A stretch of 55,845 nt of DNA from Gammaproteobacteria bacterium (GTDB lineage Bacteria > Pseudomonadota > Gammaproteobacteria > Ga0077536), in NCBI GenBank assembly GCA_030429865.1, contig JAUIFX010000004.1, forward strand, positions 1 to 55,845. The letters are read 5' to 3'. Position numbers and translations under genes: made by a program. Below, piece after piece: positions 15,043-24,619 of the stretch. The notes under the pieces are model-generated. The model ran no database searches. It was not told where the DNA came from and worked only from the letters and a program-made list of their open reading frames with translations. The first letter of the stretch is position 1. Each line of letters begins with the position of its first letter.

Positions 15043-17778
15043 TCAGAATGCGAGCGATAGGCCGATCATCGCGGCGTGACTTACCGCGGTGTTGCCGAGA
15101 CTGGCGCTGTAGCCGGCGAACGCGGACACGTCGCGCCAGGCGCTGAAGCCGAGGCGGGCTGAAACCCGCGCCTGGTCGCGCGGCATGCGCGGCCCACGCA
15201 GGCGCATGTCGATCGCGTCGCGGACCAGGTGGCTCTCGACGATCTGCGCAGTGGGTGTGAACTGGTGGATCCAGGCGACCGCGAGGCTGGGCGTCCAGGT
15301 CACACGACCACGCTGCACCGTGCGGGACGCCCGCAGCCCGACACGGCTGGTAATCGCATCGTGCGTGTCGTCGGCGAGTTCCAAGGCGGTCAGCGGCGCG
15401 TCGCGCTCCCGGGCGCGGTTGCGTTGCAGAGCGGCGAAGCCCAGTGCGAGCGAAGGCCGGATGTCGTAACCGTGCCAGCTGGCGAGGTAACCGGCCTCGA
15501 GCCCGCCTGCCCAGAGGTTCCCCGCGTAATCGGCGTGTGCGGTTTCGCGCAGCGCGCCGACGACGACGCCGCGCGTGCTGTCGTATTCCTGGCGTCCGTA
15601 GCCGACGTTTGCCGCAAGGTAAGCGTGACCCGTACGCCAGGCTGCGTAGCCGCCGACTCGGAAATCATCGATTTCGAGCGAGTCTGCAGCGTCGTTGCGA
15701 TCGATGCCGTGCCTGACGTAGGACATGTAACCGCCCAGCAGGAAGGCCCCGGAGACGGGACGGTCGATGCCTACCGCGAAACCGGCGTAGTCGAAATCGA
15801 GCGCACCCGCATTGCGGTCCGCGTCCACCTCGCCGGCACTGCCGAGGCCGCTGAACCAGGCAACCGAATGCGCGCCGGTGCCCGGCGCATCGATATCAGC
15901 CACCGCGGTCTCGGCGTGGGCGAGACCGAAACTCGCCGCGCTTCCGCCAGCGCCCCGGTACCCACGCAGCCGGCCGATACGTCCTGCGAGCAGATCGTCG
16001 AGCGTGTCACGCGCGGCCAGCAGGGACGGTGCGGCCATCGCGTGGAGTTCCCCGCCCAGCGTGTCCAGCGCACGCGCCGCCTGGGACTCGTCGAGCAGCA
16101 ACAGCCGGCTGCCCAGCGAGCCTGCCTCGATTGGCGTGCCGGCCAGGTCCGTTTCCACCGCCGCGGCAACCACGCGTTGATTGCCACGGGTAGCTGCCGC
16201 GGCCAGCGAGACGGCGTTTCGCGCCAGCGTGACGACGACGTCGTTGCCGTCGCCGCCAGTGGTCGTGACCATCGGCGAGAGGAAGCGCAAGTCGAGATCG
16301 AGTTCGACCGCGGCGAACTCACCGACCACGGCATCGCCGCCGTCATTGCTGATGATCAGGTAGTCCGTGAGGGGTTGGTAGTCGCCCTCGGCCGCAACCA
16401 GGCGCAGGGTCGACGAGCCGAGGTCGACACTGCCGTTGACGATGACCCGGTCGCTTTGCCCGGTCGCGTCGAGTTCGATTTCCAGCGTCGACTGCGGGCC
16501 CAGGGCGAACGTGCCGTTGACCGTCGCCGTGCCGATGGAGTTGCCGGGCGCCACCGTGCCGACGGGCGCGAAGAGGTCGCCGAAGGTGCCCGAACCCTGG
16601 ACCATGCCCGGTCCCCCGAGCCGCGTGGCGCCGACGACGGAGCCGTTGACGACCAGTGTCCCGCTGCCGACGTTCAGGCTTCCGGTGAACGAATGGTCCG
16701 CGGTCAGGATCACCGTGGAACCGTCGGCGACGGTAAGTCCGCCGCCGCCGGAGAATGGCACCGTGACGACGGTCGAGACCCCGGGCGACCCCAGCAGCAG
16801 GTTGTTGCCCGGCAATCCCTCCAGCTCGATCGCGGCAACCTCGGCGAATGCGAGGCCGACGGGGTTGTTCAGGCCGCCGGCACCGGCCGGCACGTACGCA
16901 TCGATGAACGCGCCGGTCTGGCCGTTGAAGCGCAGCACCGTGCCTTCGTTGCCGCCTGCCCCGACGTACAGGTTTCCATCCGGACCGAAGGCGAGATCGC
17001 GCGGTGTGCGCAGACCGCCGCTGCCGGGCGCTACGAACGTGCCGAGGAATGCGCCACTTTCGCCGTCGTACCTGAGGATGCTGTCGTCGAAGAAGTTGCT
17101 GATGTAGAGATTGCCATCAGGCCCGATGATCATCTCGTTGGCGGTCAGCGTCGTGCCGGTGCCGCCCGCTATGTGGATACCCTCGAACGCGCCGCTCGTG
17201 CCATCGAAGCGCAGGACCCGCGTTTCCTGACCGATCACCAGGGGATCGGGGAACGCAACCACGGCGCGGGTCAGGACGAGGAGGTCGCCGTTGCGATTGA
17301 ACTGCAGGTCGACCGGCTGCGAAAGGCCGCCGGCCCCAGCGCTGACGAACGCGTCGACGAAGGCGCCGCTGCCGCCGTCGTAGCGCAGTACCTGGTTGCT
17401 CTGTTCGCTGGTGACGTAGAGATTGCCGTCAGGTCCGAACGCGAGCCGCGGCGTACTGGTGTTCGTCAGGCCTCCACTGCCGGAGGGAATGAACGTATCG
17501 ACGTACGCCGCGCTGGACGGCCGAAAACGCAGGAAGTCGTTGGTGCCGCCGCTGCCGACGTAGAGAAGATCGTCCGGCCCACGCACGATTTCGCCGGCGC
17601 AGCAGGTGCCGTTGATGGCGGTGACATCGACGAACGCGCCGAGAAACGCCCCCGACGACCCGTCGTAGCGGTGCATGATGATGTCGTCGAACGGATCGAC
17701 GACGTAGAGTACCGGCGCCGCGCCGGCCGTCGCCGCGACGAGCCACGCGCCGGCGATCCCTGCTAGTTTTCGCATCAT
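15043..17778 (-). CDS. autotransporter with beta-propeller (NHL-like) passenger
   Basis: A 911-residue type V secretion protein. A signal peptide (about residues 1-20, GAWLVAATAGA) is followed by six or so propeller-like repeats (about 22-325), each with a form of LRYDG-SGAF...GSGGL...FGPDGNLYV. Next comes a short autotransporter-type repeat region (about 340-520) with GGGGLTVADGSTVILTADHSF, GTLVVNGS and VGTVAPGNSIGTATVNGTF. The last 270 or so residues form the autotransporter barrel (SGLGSAGEVDADRNAG...DYAGFAVGIDR) ending in GLSLAF with terminal Phe. The ATG at 17778 has GAGG-rich sequence upstream. It is monocistronic. Propeller passengers are unusual. The ligand is unknown. Confidence 0.88.
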   Translation of the reverse strand: MMRKLAGIAGAWLVAATAGAAPVLYVVDPFDDIIMHRYDGSSGAFLGAFVDVTAINGTCCAGEIVRGPDDLLYVGSGGTNDFLRFRPSSAAYVDTFIPSGSGGLTNTSTPRLAFGPDGNLYVTSEQSNQVLRYDGGSGAFVDAFVSAGAGGLSQPVDLQFNRNGDLLVLTRAVVAFPDPLVIGQETRVLRFDGTSGAFEGIHIAGGTGTTLTANEMIIGPDGNLYISNFFDDSILRYDGESGAFLGTFVAPGSGGLRTPRDLAFGPDGNLYVGAGGNEGTVLRFNGQTGAFIDAYVPAGAGGLNNPVGLAFAEVAAIELEGLPGNNLLLGSPGVSTVVTVPFSGGGGLTVADGSTVILTADHSFTGSLNVGSGTLVVNGSVVGATRLGGPGMVQGSGTFGDLFAPVGTVAPGNSIGTATVNGTFALGPQSTLEIELDATGQSDRVIVNGSVDLGSSTLRLVAAEGDYQPLTDYLIISNDGGDAVVGEFAAVELDLDLRFLSPMVTTTGGDGNDVVVTLARNAVSLAAAATRGNQRVVAAAVETDLAGTPIEAGSLGSRLLLLDESQAARALDTLGGELHAMAAPSLLAARDTLDDLLAGRIGRLRGYRGAGGSAASFGLAHAETAVADIDAPGTGAHSVAWFSGLGSAGEVDADRNAGALDFDYAGFAVGIDRPVSGAFLLGGYMSYVRHGIDRNDAADSLEIDDFRVGGYAAWRTGHAYLAANVGYGRQEYDSTRGVVVGALRETAHADYAGNLWAGGLEAGYLASWHGYDIRPSLALGFAALQRNRARERDAPLTALELADDTHDAITSRVGLRASRTVQRGRVTWTPSLAVAWIHQFTPTAQIVESHLVRDAIDMRLRGPRMPRDQARVSARLGFSAWRDVSAFAGYSASLGNTAVSHAAMIGLSLAF

Positions 17779-18454
17779 GCCCTGCCTCGCCGGTCACGTC
17801 ATCCTGGGCGGTAGTGTAGCGCGTGGTTCGTGTCACCCGATGCACGCCAGGTGCCGGCCAGCCTGACCGCCCGGCCTGTGTCCGGGCGCGGGGCGTGCCG
17901 CCGCGCTCGAGCGGGCAATCGACGGTCGGGATAGCGGCGATGCCGGGTTGGCCAGCGCGGCCTGGTGGTGCACGGGACGTGGCTCCGGACTGAACGGCTC
18001 ACGCTCGCAGCATGCATGAAGCGCTCCACGTGGCGCTGCCGGGCGTGCACGGGTATGCCGCGCGAACCGCCGGTCCATCGATTGGTCGCGTCTGGATGCC
18101 CGGACGCACGGGCGCATGAGCCTGGGCGGGCGGCCCCACGCGCTTTTCTGACCGACGTCATGACCGCGCGTGCGTGGCAGCGCTAGATTCCGTCGAAGTG
18201 GCGTGTTGCCACGTTCAGCGAAGGCAAGGCTGCCGTGTTCATCATGATCCCGCGCCCGGGCGCGACATCGTTCACGCCGGCGTGCGCCTTCTTCAGCGCG
18301 ACCATGCCCACGGTGTAGGCAGGGGTCCGAACCGCGGCAGGTGGTGCCTTCCCGCGCACGGCATGTGTTCCGGGTGGGTGCCGTCGAGCCGCCGGACCCG
18401 CCCGCGCCGCACGTGCAACCGAACCAGGGAATCCGAATGACGGGAGGAGACGAG
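17779..18454. other. 676-bp intergenic region between divergent genes
   Basis: Holds the autotransporter promoter and the leader of the PEP-CTERM gene. A short inverted repeat GTGGC-N5-GCCAC lies at 18198-18212. No convincing gene was found. No sigma54 -24/-12 signature, which precedes many PEP-CTERM genes in other organisms, could be seen. Confidence 0.4.
17813..17818 (-). promoter_or_regulatory. putative -10 of the autotransporter gene
   Basis: TACACT on the minus strand, 34 nt before the ATG at 17778. No clear -35. Confidence 0.35.
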
Positions 18455-19225
18455 ATGAACGATGTGACCACCACGGCACCGAGCCATGATCCGGAAGCGC
18501 AGGTCTCGTGGCTTTCGCGTACGCGCAGGCCCGCATCGCCGGGCGCGCTGTCGCGCATGGCTGCCGGTGTCGGCTTGTGCCTGGCGCTGGCGATGCCGGC
18601 GGGCGCCACGGTCATCGTCGACCAGGCCCACGACGCCACCTTGCCGGGCAAGTTCAGCAATTACGTCGGTGCGCTCGAGACGAACCAACAGGCAGCTGAC
18701 AATTTCTCGCTGTTCGATGATGCGACGCTGACCTCGCTGTCCTGGGTCGGGCAATACGACGTCGAGCAAACCGCGCTGACCAACCCGGTCGACTTCCGCA
18801 TCTACTTCTTTGCCGATGCCGGCGGCTTGCCGGGCAGCGTGCCCGTGATCACGGTCGATGCGCCCGCTACGGGCGTTGCTACTGGCGGGTCGTTCGACAG
18901 CTCACCGTGGCTCGCCTACAGCATCGCCTTACCGTCGTTGTTCCTGTCCAGCGGCGAGTTCTGGATATCGATCCTCGAGTACGACACGCAGACCCCTGAC
19001 GTCGGCGGCAGCCAGTGGATGTGGGGACGCGCGTCGCTCTCCGGTTCGAGCGCCACGCGCTCGGGTGACGTGGACACGTGGATGATCACGGGCAGCAACA
19101 TGGCCTTCACGCTCGAGGGCACGGCGGCGGGTGTGCCGGAGCCGGCGTCGCTCGCCTTGTTTGGCCTCGGGATCCTCGCCGTGAGGTCGGTGCGCCGGCG
19201 CGCGCGGGCAGACTGCGGGTCGTAA
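18455..19225 (+). CDS. PEP-CTERM sorting domain protein
   Basis: A 256-residue exported protein. ATG 18455 follows GGAGGAGA. About 35 polar residues precede the signal helix (MAAGVGLCLALAMPAGATV), an unusually long N-region, so a later start is possible. The C-terminus carries VPEPASLALFGLGILAV followed by an Arg-rich tail, the canonical PEP-CTERM signal processed by exosortase. The mature domain (IVDQAHDATLPG to LEGTAAG) looks like the DUF4114/choice-of-anchor beta-sandwich type, with FRIYFFADAGGLPGSVP and WISILEYDTQTPDVGGSQWMWG. No exosortase is in the window. Confidence 0.85.
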   Translation: MNDVTTTAPSHDPEAQVSWLSRTRRPASPGALSRMAAGVGLCLALAMPAGATVIVDQAHDATLPGKFSNYVGALETNQQAADNFSLFDDATLTSLSWVGQYDVEQTALTNPVDFRIYFFADAGGLPGSVPVITVDAPATGVATGGSFDSSPWLAYSIALPSLFLSSGEFWISILEYDTQTPDVGGSQWMWGRASLSGSSATRSGDVDTWMITGSNMAFTLEGTAAGVPEPASLALFGLGILAVRSVRRRARADCGS

Positions 19226-19396
19226 CAGCACGCTGCGGCGGGGCCGCGTGTCGCGCGCGGCGCCGCACGACGACAGGTGCTGCGAGGACGCCAAGCCGCT
19301 GCGAGACGGGCGGCGCGGCCCTCGTATACCCTCGGCGGCGTTCTGGCGGAGACAGCGCGGAGGGCGCGCGTTAAGCGCCGGTTCAGCCCGAGCGGG

Positions 19397-19402
19397 TAGC
19401 AT
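19397..19402 (+). promoter_or_regulatory. putative -10 for the DUF3300 gene
   Basis: TAGCAT lies 56 nt before the ATG at 19459. The -35 is unclear. Confidence 0.35.
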
Positions 19403-19458
19403 GACGCTGGCGCCACGCAAAGCCCCGCGGTGTGGGGCTGGTCGCCCGCGAGGAACCC

Positions 19459-20598
19459 ATGACATCCGGATTCCGCTCATCACGTCGCCGCCTGGGCCGG
19501 ATCAAGTCGCGCCTGTGCGCATTGCTGCTGATGCTCGCGCCCGGACTCGTCGGCGCGATAGAGGATGGCGCCGGCGCCACCTACGGGCCCCCGGCCGCTT
19601 TCGCGCCGCGCGAGTCCGCGCCGCAGTATCTGGCGCCCGCCGAACTCGAGAAGCTGGTCGGGCCCATTGCACACTACCCGCACCCGGTCGTCATTGACGT
19701 GCTGGCTGCGTCGACCTACCCGCTGCAGGTCGTGCAGGCCGCACGCCTGCTCGCGGCAACCGGCGGTGCACCCGCGCCCCATGCGACGGCCGGCTGGGAC
19801 GGCAGCGTCGTCGCCCTGCTCGCTTACCCGGACGTCGTCGCGATGATGGATCGCGAACTCGACTGGACCGCGCGCCTGGGCACCGCCGTCGTCCACCAGC
19901 AAGCCGACGTCGTTGCGGCGGTCGAGGCGGTCCGCGCAAGGTCCGCGGATGCGGGCGTGGCACCACCTTCGGCGGCCTACGCGACGCAGTCCGAGGTCGT
20001 CACCGTGCCCGATTACCCACCGTCCCAAGTGACCGTCTACTCGACGGCGCCACGCATCGGCTACCGCGATTCCTGGTCGTCACCCGCGCTGGTCCCACGT
20101 TTCGGCAGCGCAGCGTGGGCCGGGTCGCGAGCGACGTGGCGCCCGGGTGCGACGCTGTCGTTCGGTTGGAGTAACCGTGACTTCGGCCGGCGGGATCTCG
20201 GCCGGCACGACTGGCGGGGGCGCGATCGTCACGGTCATCGCGAGGGTCGCGAGCGGCGCTGGCATGACGACCGCCGGGACGTGCGCCGTCGCGATCGGGA
20301 CACGGGTTCGCGCGATTCGGCGCGGCGGCAGCGTGACCATGACGGCGTGAACCAGGCGCGTGCGCGAACGCCCAGCGCGGCCGTGCGCGCGCCGGCGCGC
20401 GACCAGCGCGAGCTGCGCCGGTCGCGGACCACCTCCGAGCACCGCCAGGCCCCGCGCAGTGCGACTCGTGCGGCACCGGCGACGCGGCAGGCGCCGCGTT
20501 CCACGGCGCGCGACATGAGTTCGCCCGCGCGTCGCGCAAAGATGGTACAGGAGGGCATCGCGGCGCACCGCGAACGCTTCAATCTCGGACCACGCTAG
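19459..20598 (+). CDS. DUF3300 domain protein
   Basis: A 379-residue exported protein. The start at 19459 has GAGGAA upstream and leads into a signal peptide (LCALLLMLAPGLVGA). The DUF3300 domain follows: LEKLVGPIAHYPHPVVIDVLAASTYPLQVVQAARLL, then GWDGSVVALLAYPDVVAMM and DWTARLGTAVVHQQADVVAAV. The rest is low-complexity, very basic and His/Arg/Asp-rich (about residues 230-365), probably disordered. The family is widespread in Proteobacteria and its function is unknown. It is separated from the PEP-CTERM gene by its own promoter-like sequence. Confidence 0.88.
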   Translation: MTSGFRSSRRRLGRIKSRLCALLLMLAPGLVGAIEDGAGATYGPPAAFAPRESAPQYLAPAELEKLVGPIAHYPHPVVIDVLAASTYPLQVVQAARLLAATGGAPAPHATAGWDGSVVALLAYPDVVAMMDRELDWTARLGTAVVHQQADVVAAVEAVRARSADAGVAPPSAAYATQSEVVTVPDYPPSQVTVYSTAPRIGYRDSWSSPALVPRFGSAAWAGSRATWRPGATLSFGWSNRDFGRRDLGRHDWRGRDRHGHREGRERRWHDDRRDVRRRDRDTGSRDSARRQRDHDGVNQARARTPSAAVRAPARDQRELRRSRTTSEHRQAPRSATRAAPATRQAPRSTARDMSSPARRAKMVQEGIAAHRERFNLGPR

Positions 20599-20710
20599 CA
20601 GCGGTGTCGAGCTCGTTGATGGCGCCGCGAACGCTTCGCCCGCGGACCGCTTCCAGTCGTTCCGTGGCGGCGAAGCGCGGGATGCCCGGCCGGAGCGTCC
20701 GTTTGTCGGC

Positions 20711-21721
20711 TCAGTCGTCCGTGCCGAGCGCTTCGCGCAAGGCCGCGAGTGCAGCGGCCGCTTCGTCTCCGTGTTGTGCCGATGCGCCAGCCGCATCGAG
20801 CAGGAAGGCGCTCATGCGCGCGAGGTAGTCGCCCATGTTGTGCGCGGTGAAGAAGTTGTAGCTGTAGGTCAGCGATGGCGATAAGCCGACGACGAAATGC
20901 CACCAGCCGGACGGCACGATCGCGGTGTCACCGGCTTCCAGCAGGGCCACGTAGGGCTGCGCCGCGGCGAAGCGCGGAAAGCGTGCGAGGTCGACGGCGA
21001 GAGGATTGCGTACCGCGCCATGGTAGACGTTCTCGTCATCGTCCGGCGCGAACAGTACGCACAGCTTGCGTCCGGCGAGCTGCGCCAGGTAGGCATGGCT
21101 CGACCAGTAGTCGGTGTGCAGGAAGGAGACGGAATCGCGCGGTGCGAAGAACAGGTAATGGATGGGGCTGCCGCAACGATCGAGAAACCCGCGCAGCGCG
21201 CCCGGCAGCCGGGTGAACAGGTCGTCCATGAAGTAGAGCGTCGATCCGGCGACGTCCGCGGCGAGTTCGGGGTGCAGGTGCAGGACGCGGTAGATCGGCG
21301 CGTAGAGCGGTATGCGGTCGCGGCGCAGGGCGTCCAGGTCGCCGACCGTGTAGCGTGCCCTGGGCGCCTGGCGCGTATCGCCGATGTAGTCGATGTAGTC
21401 GGCCAGGCGCATGCGCGCCTGCACCGGCGCGAGGCCCAGGTCCGGCTCGAGAAACATCGGCCGGTTGGCGATGACCTCGTCGTCGCCGTAGCGTTCGCGG
21501 AAGAACTCGAACGTCCAGCGCGTGCGCGCCGGCCATGCATCGAGCGCATCGCCGACCACGACCGGCAGGCCGCCGTCGTCGAGGTGTTCGCGGACGAACT
21601 CGGCGGCGTCGAGTCCGCGCTTGCGCACGATGGGTTGCGCGCGCTGCATCACCGGCAGGTCCCTGACGGGCAACCCGTCGAGGAGTTGGTCGAGGCGGGG
21701 ATGGTCGACGGTGCTCGGCAA
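20711..21721 (-). CDS. cupin-like/JmjC-type Fe(II)/2-oxoglutarate oxygenase
   Basis: A cytosolic protein of about 336 residues of the cupin-8/JmjC family, whose members hydroxylate protein side chains or small molecules. The metal-binding HxD is in FLHTDYWSSHAYLAQLAGRK. The distal His lies in PSGWWHFVVGLSPSLTYSYNF. The central beta-sandwich includes IHYLFFAPRDSVS and CVLFAPDDDENVYHG. The frame opens with TTG at 21721, downstream of a good -10. A shorter start (ATG 21649) is possible but would cut a normal-looking N-terminus. It is divergent from the molybdopterin oxidoreductase gene. The substrate is unknown. Confidence 0.82.
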   Translation of the reverse strand: MPSTVDHPRLDQLLDGLPVRDLPVMQRAQPIVRKRGLDAAEFVREHLDDGGLPVVVGDALDAWPARTRWTFEFFRERYGDDEVIANRPMFLEPDLGLAPVQARMRLADYIDYIGDTRQAPRARYTVGDLDALRRDRIPLYAPIYRVLHLHPELAADVAGSTLYFMDDLFTRLPGALRGFLDRCGSPIHYLFFAPRDSVSFLHTDYWSSHAYLAQLAGRKLCVLFAPDDDENVYHGAVRNPLAVDLARFPRFAAAQPYVALLEAGDTAIVPSGWWHFVVGLSPSLTYSYNFFTAHNMGDYLARMSAFLLDAAGASAQHGDEAAAALAALREALGTDD

Positions 21722-21752
21722 AGCGTGACGGCCCTGAAACGGGGGAGGCCGG

Positions 21753-21758
21753 AGTATA
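21753..21758 (-). promoter_or_regulatory. -10 element of the JmjC-type gene
   Basis: TATACT on the minus strand, 31 nt before the TTG start, a 5-of-6 match to consensus. The remaining divergent gap (21759-22040) shows nothing else definite. Confidence 0.5.
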
Positions 21759-22040
21759 GAGCATCATGTGCGCTCCGCCGCGGGTGGCGCACCCGGGAGG
21801 GCGACTGCCCGGCCCCCCGGAACCGCTGTCTGCACGGCCCTGGCGGCCACGCCGGATTCGCCATCTCTGGTGCGGACGCGGTACGGGCGTTACGCTCGAC
21901 CGCGGGTGCGTGACGTGCCCGCCAGCCTGGAGGTGAACGATGATGCTACGCCGGTGCTCGAGACGTCCCGCCCGTTACGTGGCGAGTCGCAGAGCCGGGC
22001 CGTTCGCGACGGGGTGTCGCGGCGGGTGCGGGATACTGGC

Positions 22041-24443
22041 ATGAGCGCGGCAGGCGAGCAGCAGCGCGTGCATGGCTACTGCGCGCTGTGCTGGTCGAGC
22101 TGCGGCTGCGTTTCGGTGGTCGAGGACGGGCGCCTGGTCGCGGTCGAACCCGATCCCGACCATCCCACCGGGCAGGCCTTGTGTGCCAAGGGGCGTGCCG
22201 CGCCCGAGCACGTCTACAGCGACGCGCGCGAACTCTACCCGCTCAAGCGCACGCGGCCCAAGGGCGATCCCGATCCCGGCTGGCAGCGCATATCCTGGGA
22301 CGAGGCCCTCGACCTGACCGCCAACGGCCTGCGCCGCGTGATCGAGCGCGCGGGAGCGGAGGCCGTTGCTTTCGCGATCACGACGACCGCCGGCACCGCG
22401 ATGCAGGATGGCTACCCGTTCATCGAACGCCTGCGCCACGCAATCGGTTCGCCCAATGCGGCGGTGTCGATGGAGTTGTGCGGCTTCGCCAAGATGTTCG
22501 TACACGGCTTCACTTTCGGCACGCCGCAGCCGCCGCCCGATGTCGCGCACAGCGACTGCATCGTGCTGTGGGGGCACAACCCGTCGCACACCTGGCTGGC
22601 CCTCGCGACGCGCATCAACGCCGCGCTGCGGCGCGGCGCGCATCTTATCGTCATCGATCCGGCGCGCGTCGGTCTCGCGACCAAGGCCGACCATTGGCTG
22701 CGCCTGCGCCCGGGCAGCGACGGTGCGCTGGCGCTGTCGTTCGCGCACGTGCTGATCGAGGAGCAGCGCTTCGACGCCGAGTTCGTGCGGACCTGGACCA
22801 ACGGCCCGTTCCTCGTGCGTGACGACGACGGGCGCTGCGTGAGCGAGGCCGACCTGTACGATGGCGGCGATCCGGCCGTGCGCGTCGGCTGGGACGAGGT
22901 ACGCGGGCAGGCCGTCACCTACGACCCGGGCGCCGGGCAGTGGGCGCGTGCGGATGCGCGCCCCGCGCTGTTCGGGCGCTACACGCTGCAGGGCGTGCGC
23001 GGCACGATCGCCTGCCGCCCGGCATTCGATCTCTATGCCGCGCTGTGCGCCCGCTACGCGCCCGCCCGCGCCGCGGCGATGACCTGGCTGGACGCCACGC
23101 AGATCCAGGCGGCGGCACGGGCCATCGGCAGCGGCAAAGCGGTGTCCTTCTCCACCTGGGCCGGTCTCGAGATGCACAGCAACACGACGCAGACGGCACG
23201 CGCGATCGGATGCCTGTTCGCGCTCACCGGCTGCGTCGACGCGCGCGGCGGCAATGTCGCCTTCGACAAGCTCGTGGTGGGCGACGTGCTCGGTGCCGAC
23301 CTGCTCCCTGCCGAACAGCGGGCCAAGACCCTGGGCCGCTCCGAGCGGCCGCTCGGGCCCGAAGGGATTTTCGGCTGGATCAATACCGATGCCCTGTACC
23401 GCGCGGTACTCGAGCGCGAGCCCTACGGCGTCGACGCGCTGGTCGGGTTCGGACTCAACATGCTGGTGTCGCACGCCGACGGCGAGCGCGGAGCACGCGC
23501 GCTCGCCGCGCTCGATTTCATGGTGCAGGCCGACCTCTTCATGACGCCGACGGCGCGGTACGCCGATGTCTTCCTGCCGGTCGGCACACCCTGGGAGCGC
23601 GACGCGCTGAAGACCGATTTCGTCGTCGACCAATGGGCCAGCGCGACGGCGCAGTGGCGTCCGGCGGTCATCGCGCCGCGCGGCGAGGCGCGCTCGGACC
23701 TGTGGATCGCGTTCGAACTGGCGCGCCGCCTGGGCCTCTCCGAACATTTCTGGGACGGCGACGAGGACGCCGCCTGGCGCGCGCTGCTGGCGCCGAGCGG
23801 CATCGATCTCGACGCCCTCAAGCGCGCCCCGCAGGGGCACGTCACGCGACCCCTGGCGACACGCTACCGCAAGTATGCCGGCGCGGACGGCGCGGCCGCG
23901 CCCGGCTTCGCCACGCCGAGCCGCCGCGTCGAGCTCTTCTCCGAGACGCTGCAGGCACACGGCCATGCGCCGCTGCCGGAATACGTGGAACCGCTGATGG
24001 GGCCGGCTGCACGGCCCGACCTGGCCGCGCGCTTTCCGCTCGTGCTGACCGATACGAAATCGTCGCATTTCATCCATAGCCAGTACCGTCACGTGCCGGC
24101 GCTGCGCCGCCACGAACGCGAACCACGCGTGCACCTGCATCCCGATACGGCGCGCGCGCGTGGTATCAGCGACGGCGAGCAGGTCGAGCTCAGCACGCCG
24201 CACGGCAGCGCGCGCCTGCGCGCGACCTTGAATCCCGCACTCGATCCGCGCGTGGTGCGCGCGAGTTACGGCTGGTGGCAGGGCTGCGCGCCGCTGGGGC
24301 TCGCCGCTTACGATGCCGAGAACGACGCCGGTGCCAACCTCAACCGCACGATCGGCAGCGCCGAGGCGGATCCGGTGGGCGGCTGCGTGCCCCACAAGTC
24401 CTACCTGTGCGAGGTACGCGCGCTCGCGCCGCGCGGCGGTTGA
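22041..24443 (+). CDS. molybdopterin-dependent oxidoreductase, DMSO-reductase superfamily
   Basis: An 800-residue cytoplasmic enzyme (no signal peptide) with an N-terminal [4Fe-4S] motif in YCALCWSSCGCVSVVEDG...LCAKGRA (C-x2-C-x3-C-xn-C). Domains of the bis-MGD family follow: WDEALDLTANGLRRVI, MELCGFAKMF (a Cys at the expected molybdenum-ligand position), CIVLWGHNPSHTW, FSTWAGLEMHSNTTQTARAIG, and the C-terminal cofactor-binding barrel (HLHPDTARARGISDGEQVELSTPHG). The ATG at 22041 lies 6 bp after GATACT. No electron-transfer subunit or chaperone gene is adjacent, so it may use a soluble donor or act as a hydratase/transhydroxylase. The substrate cannot be inferred. Confidence 0.88.
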   Translation: MSAAGEQQRVHGYCALCWSSCGCVSVVEDGRLVAVEPDPDHPTGQALCAKGRAAPEHVYSDARELYPLKRTRPKGDPDPGWQRISWDEALDLTANGLRRVIERAGAEAVAFAITTTAGTAMQDGYPFIERLRHAIGSPNAAVSMELCGFAKMFVHGFTFGTPQPPPDVAHSDCIVLWGHNPSHTWLALATRINAALRRGAHLIVIDPARVGLATKADHWLRLRPGSDGALALSFAHVLIEEQRFDAEFVRTWTNGPFLVRDDDGRCVSEADLYDGGDPAVRVGWDEVRGQAVTYDPGAGQWARADARPALFGRYTLQGVRGTIACRPAFDLYAALCARYAPARAAAMTWLDATQIQAAARAIGSGKAVSFSTWAGLEMHSNTTQTARAIGCLFALTGCVDARGGNVAFDKLVVGDVLGADLLPAEQRAKTLGRSERPLGPEGIFGWINTDALYRAVLEREPYGVDALVGFGLNMLVSHADGERGARALAALDFMVQADLFMTPTARYADVFLPVGTPWERDALKTDFVVDQWASATAQWRPAVIAPRGEARSDLWIAFELARRLGLSEHFWDGDEDAAWRALLAPSGIDLDALKRAPQGHVTRPLATRYRKYAGADGAAAPGFATPSRRVELFSETLQAHGHAPLPEYVEPLMGPAARPDLAARFPLVLTDTKSSHFIHSQYRHVPALRRHEREPRVHLHPDTARARGISDGEQVELSTPHGSARLRATLNPALDPRVVRASYGWWQGCAPLGLAAYDAENDAGANLNRTIGSAEADPVGGCVPHKSYLCEVRALAPRGG

Positions 24444-24490
24444 TGTGAGCGATACCGCGCTTCAGCCGCCCGGGGTCCGGCGTTCGAGAA

Positions 24491-24508
24491 CGAGGACGAG
24501 GACGAGGA
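24491..24508. repeat. hexanucleotide microsatellite (CGAGGA)x3
   Basis: Three tandem copies in the 176-bp gap between the oxidoreductase and the convergent DUF5610-like gene. The gap shows nothing else. Confidence 0.6.
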
Positions 24509-24619
24509 CCCCGGGGGCGTCGCCGCGAGGGCGGGTGAATCGGCGCGCGATCGTAGCGCGTGCGCTACCCGCGGGCTTCGCGGCCGGCTGCGCGCAGCGC
24601 GCGCCCATGTTGACGATAC

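Noticed and set aside
15229-17766. 845-residue plus-strand frame opposite the autotransporter
   Set aside because: Antisense shadow of the propeller repeats, no domain recognised.
18198-18212. Possible sigma54 promoter (TGGC...GCC) upstream of the PEP-CTERM gene
   Set aside because: The GG to GC spacing is 6 nt, not the 10 nt of -24/-12 promoters.
21975-24395. 806-residue minus-strand frame opposite the molybdopterin oxidoreductase
   Set aside because: Antisense shadow; the plus strand has the iron-sulfur and cofactor motifs.
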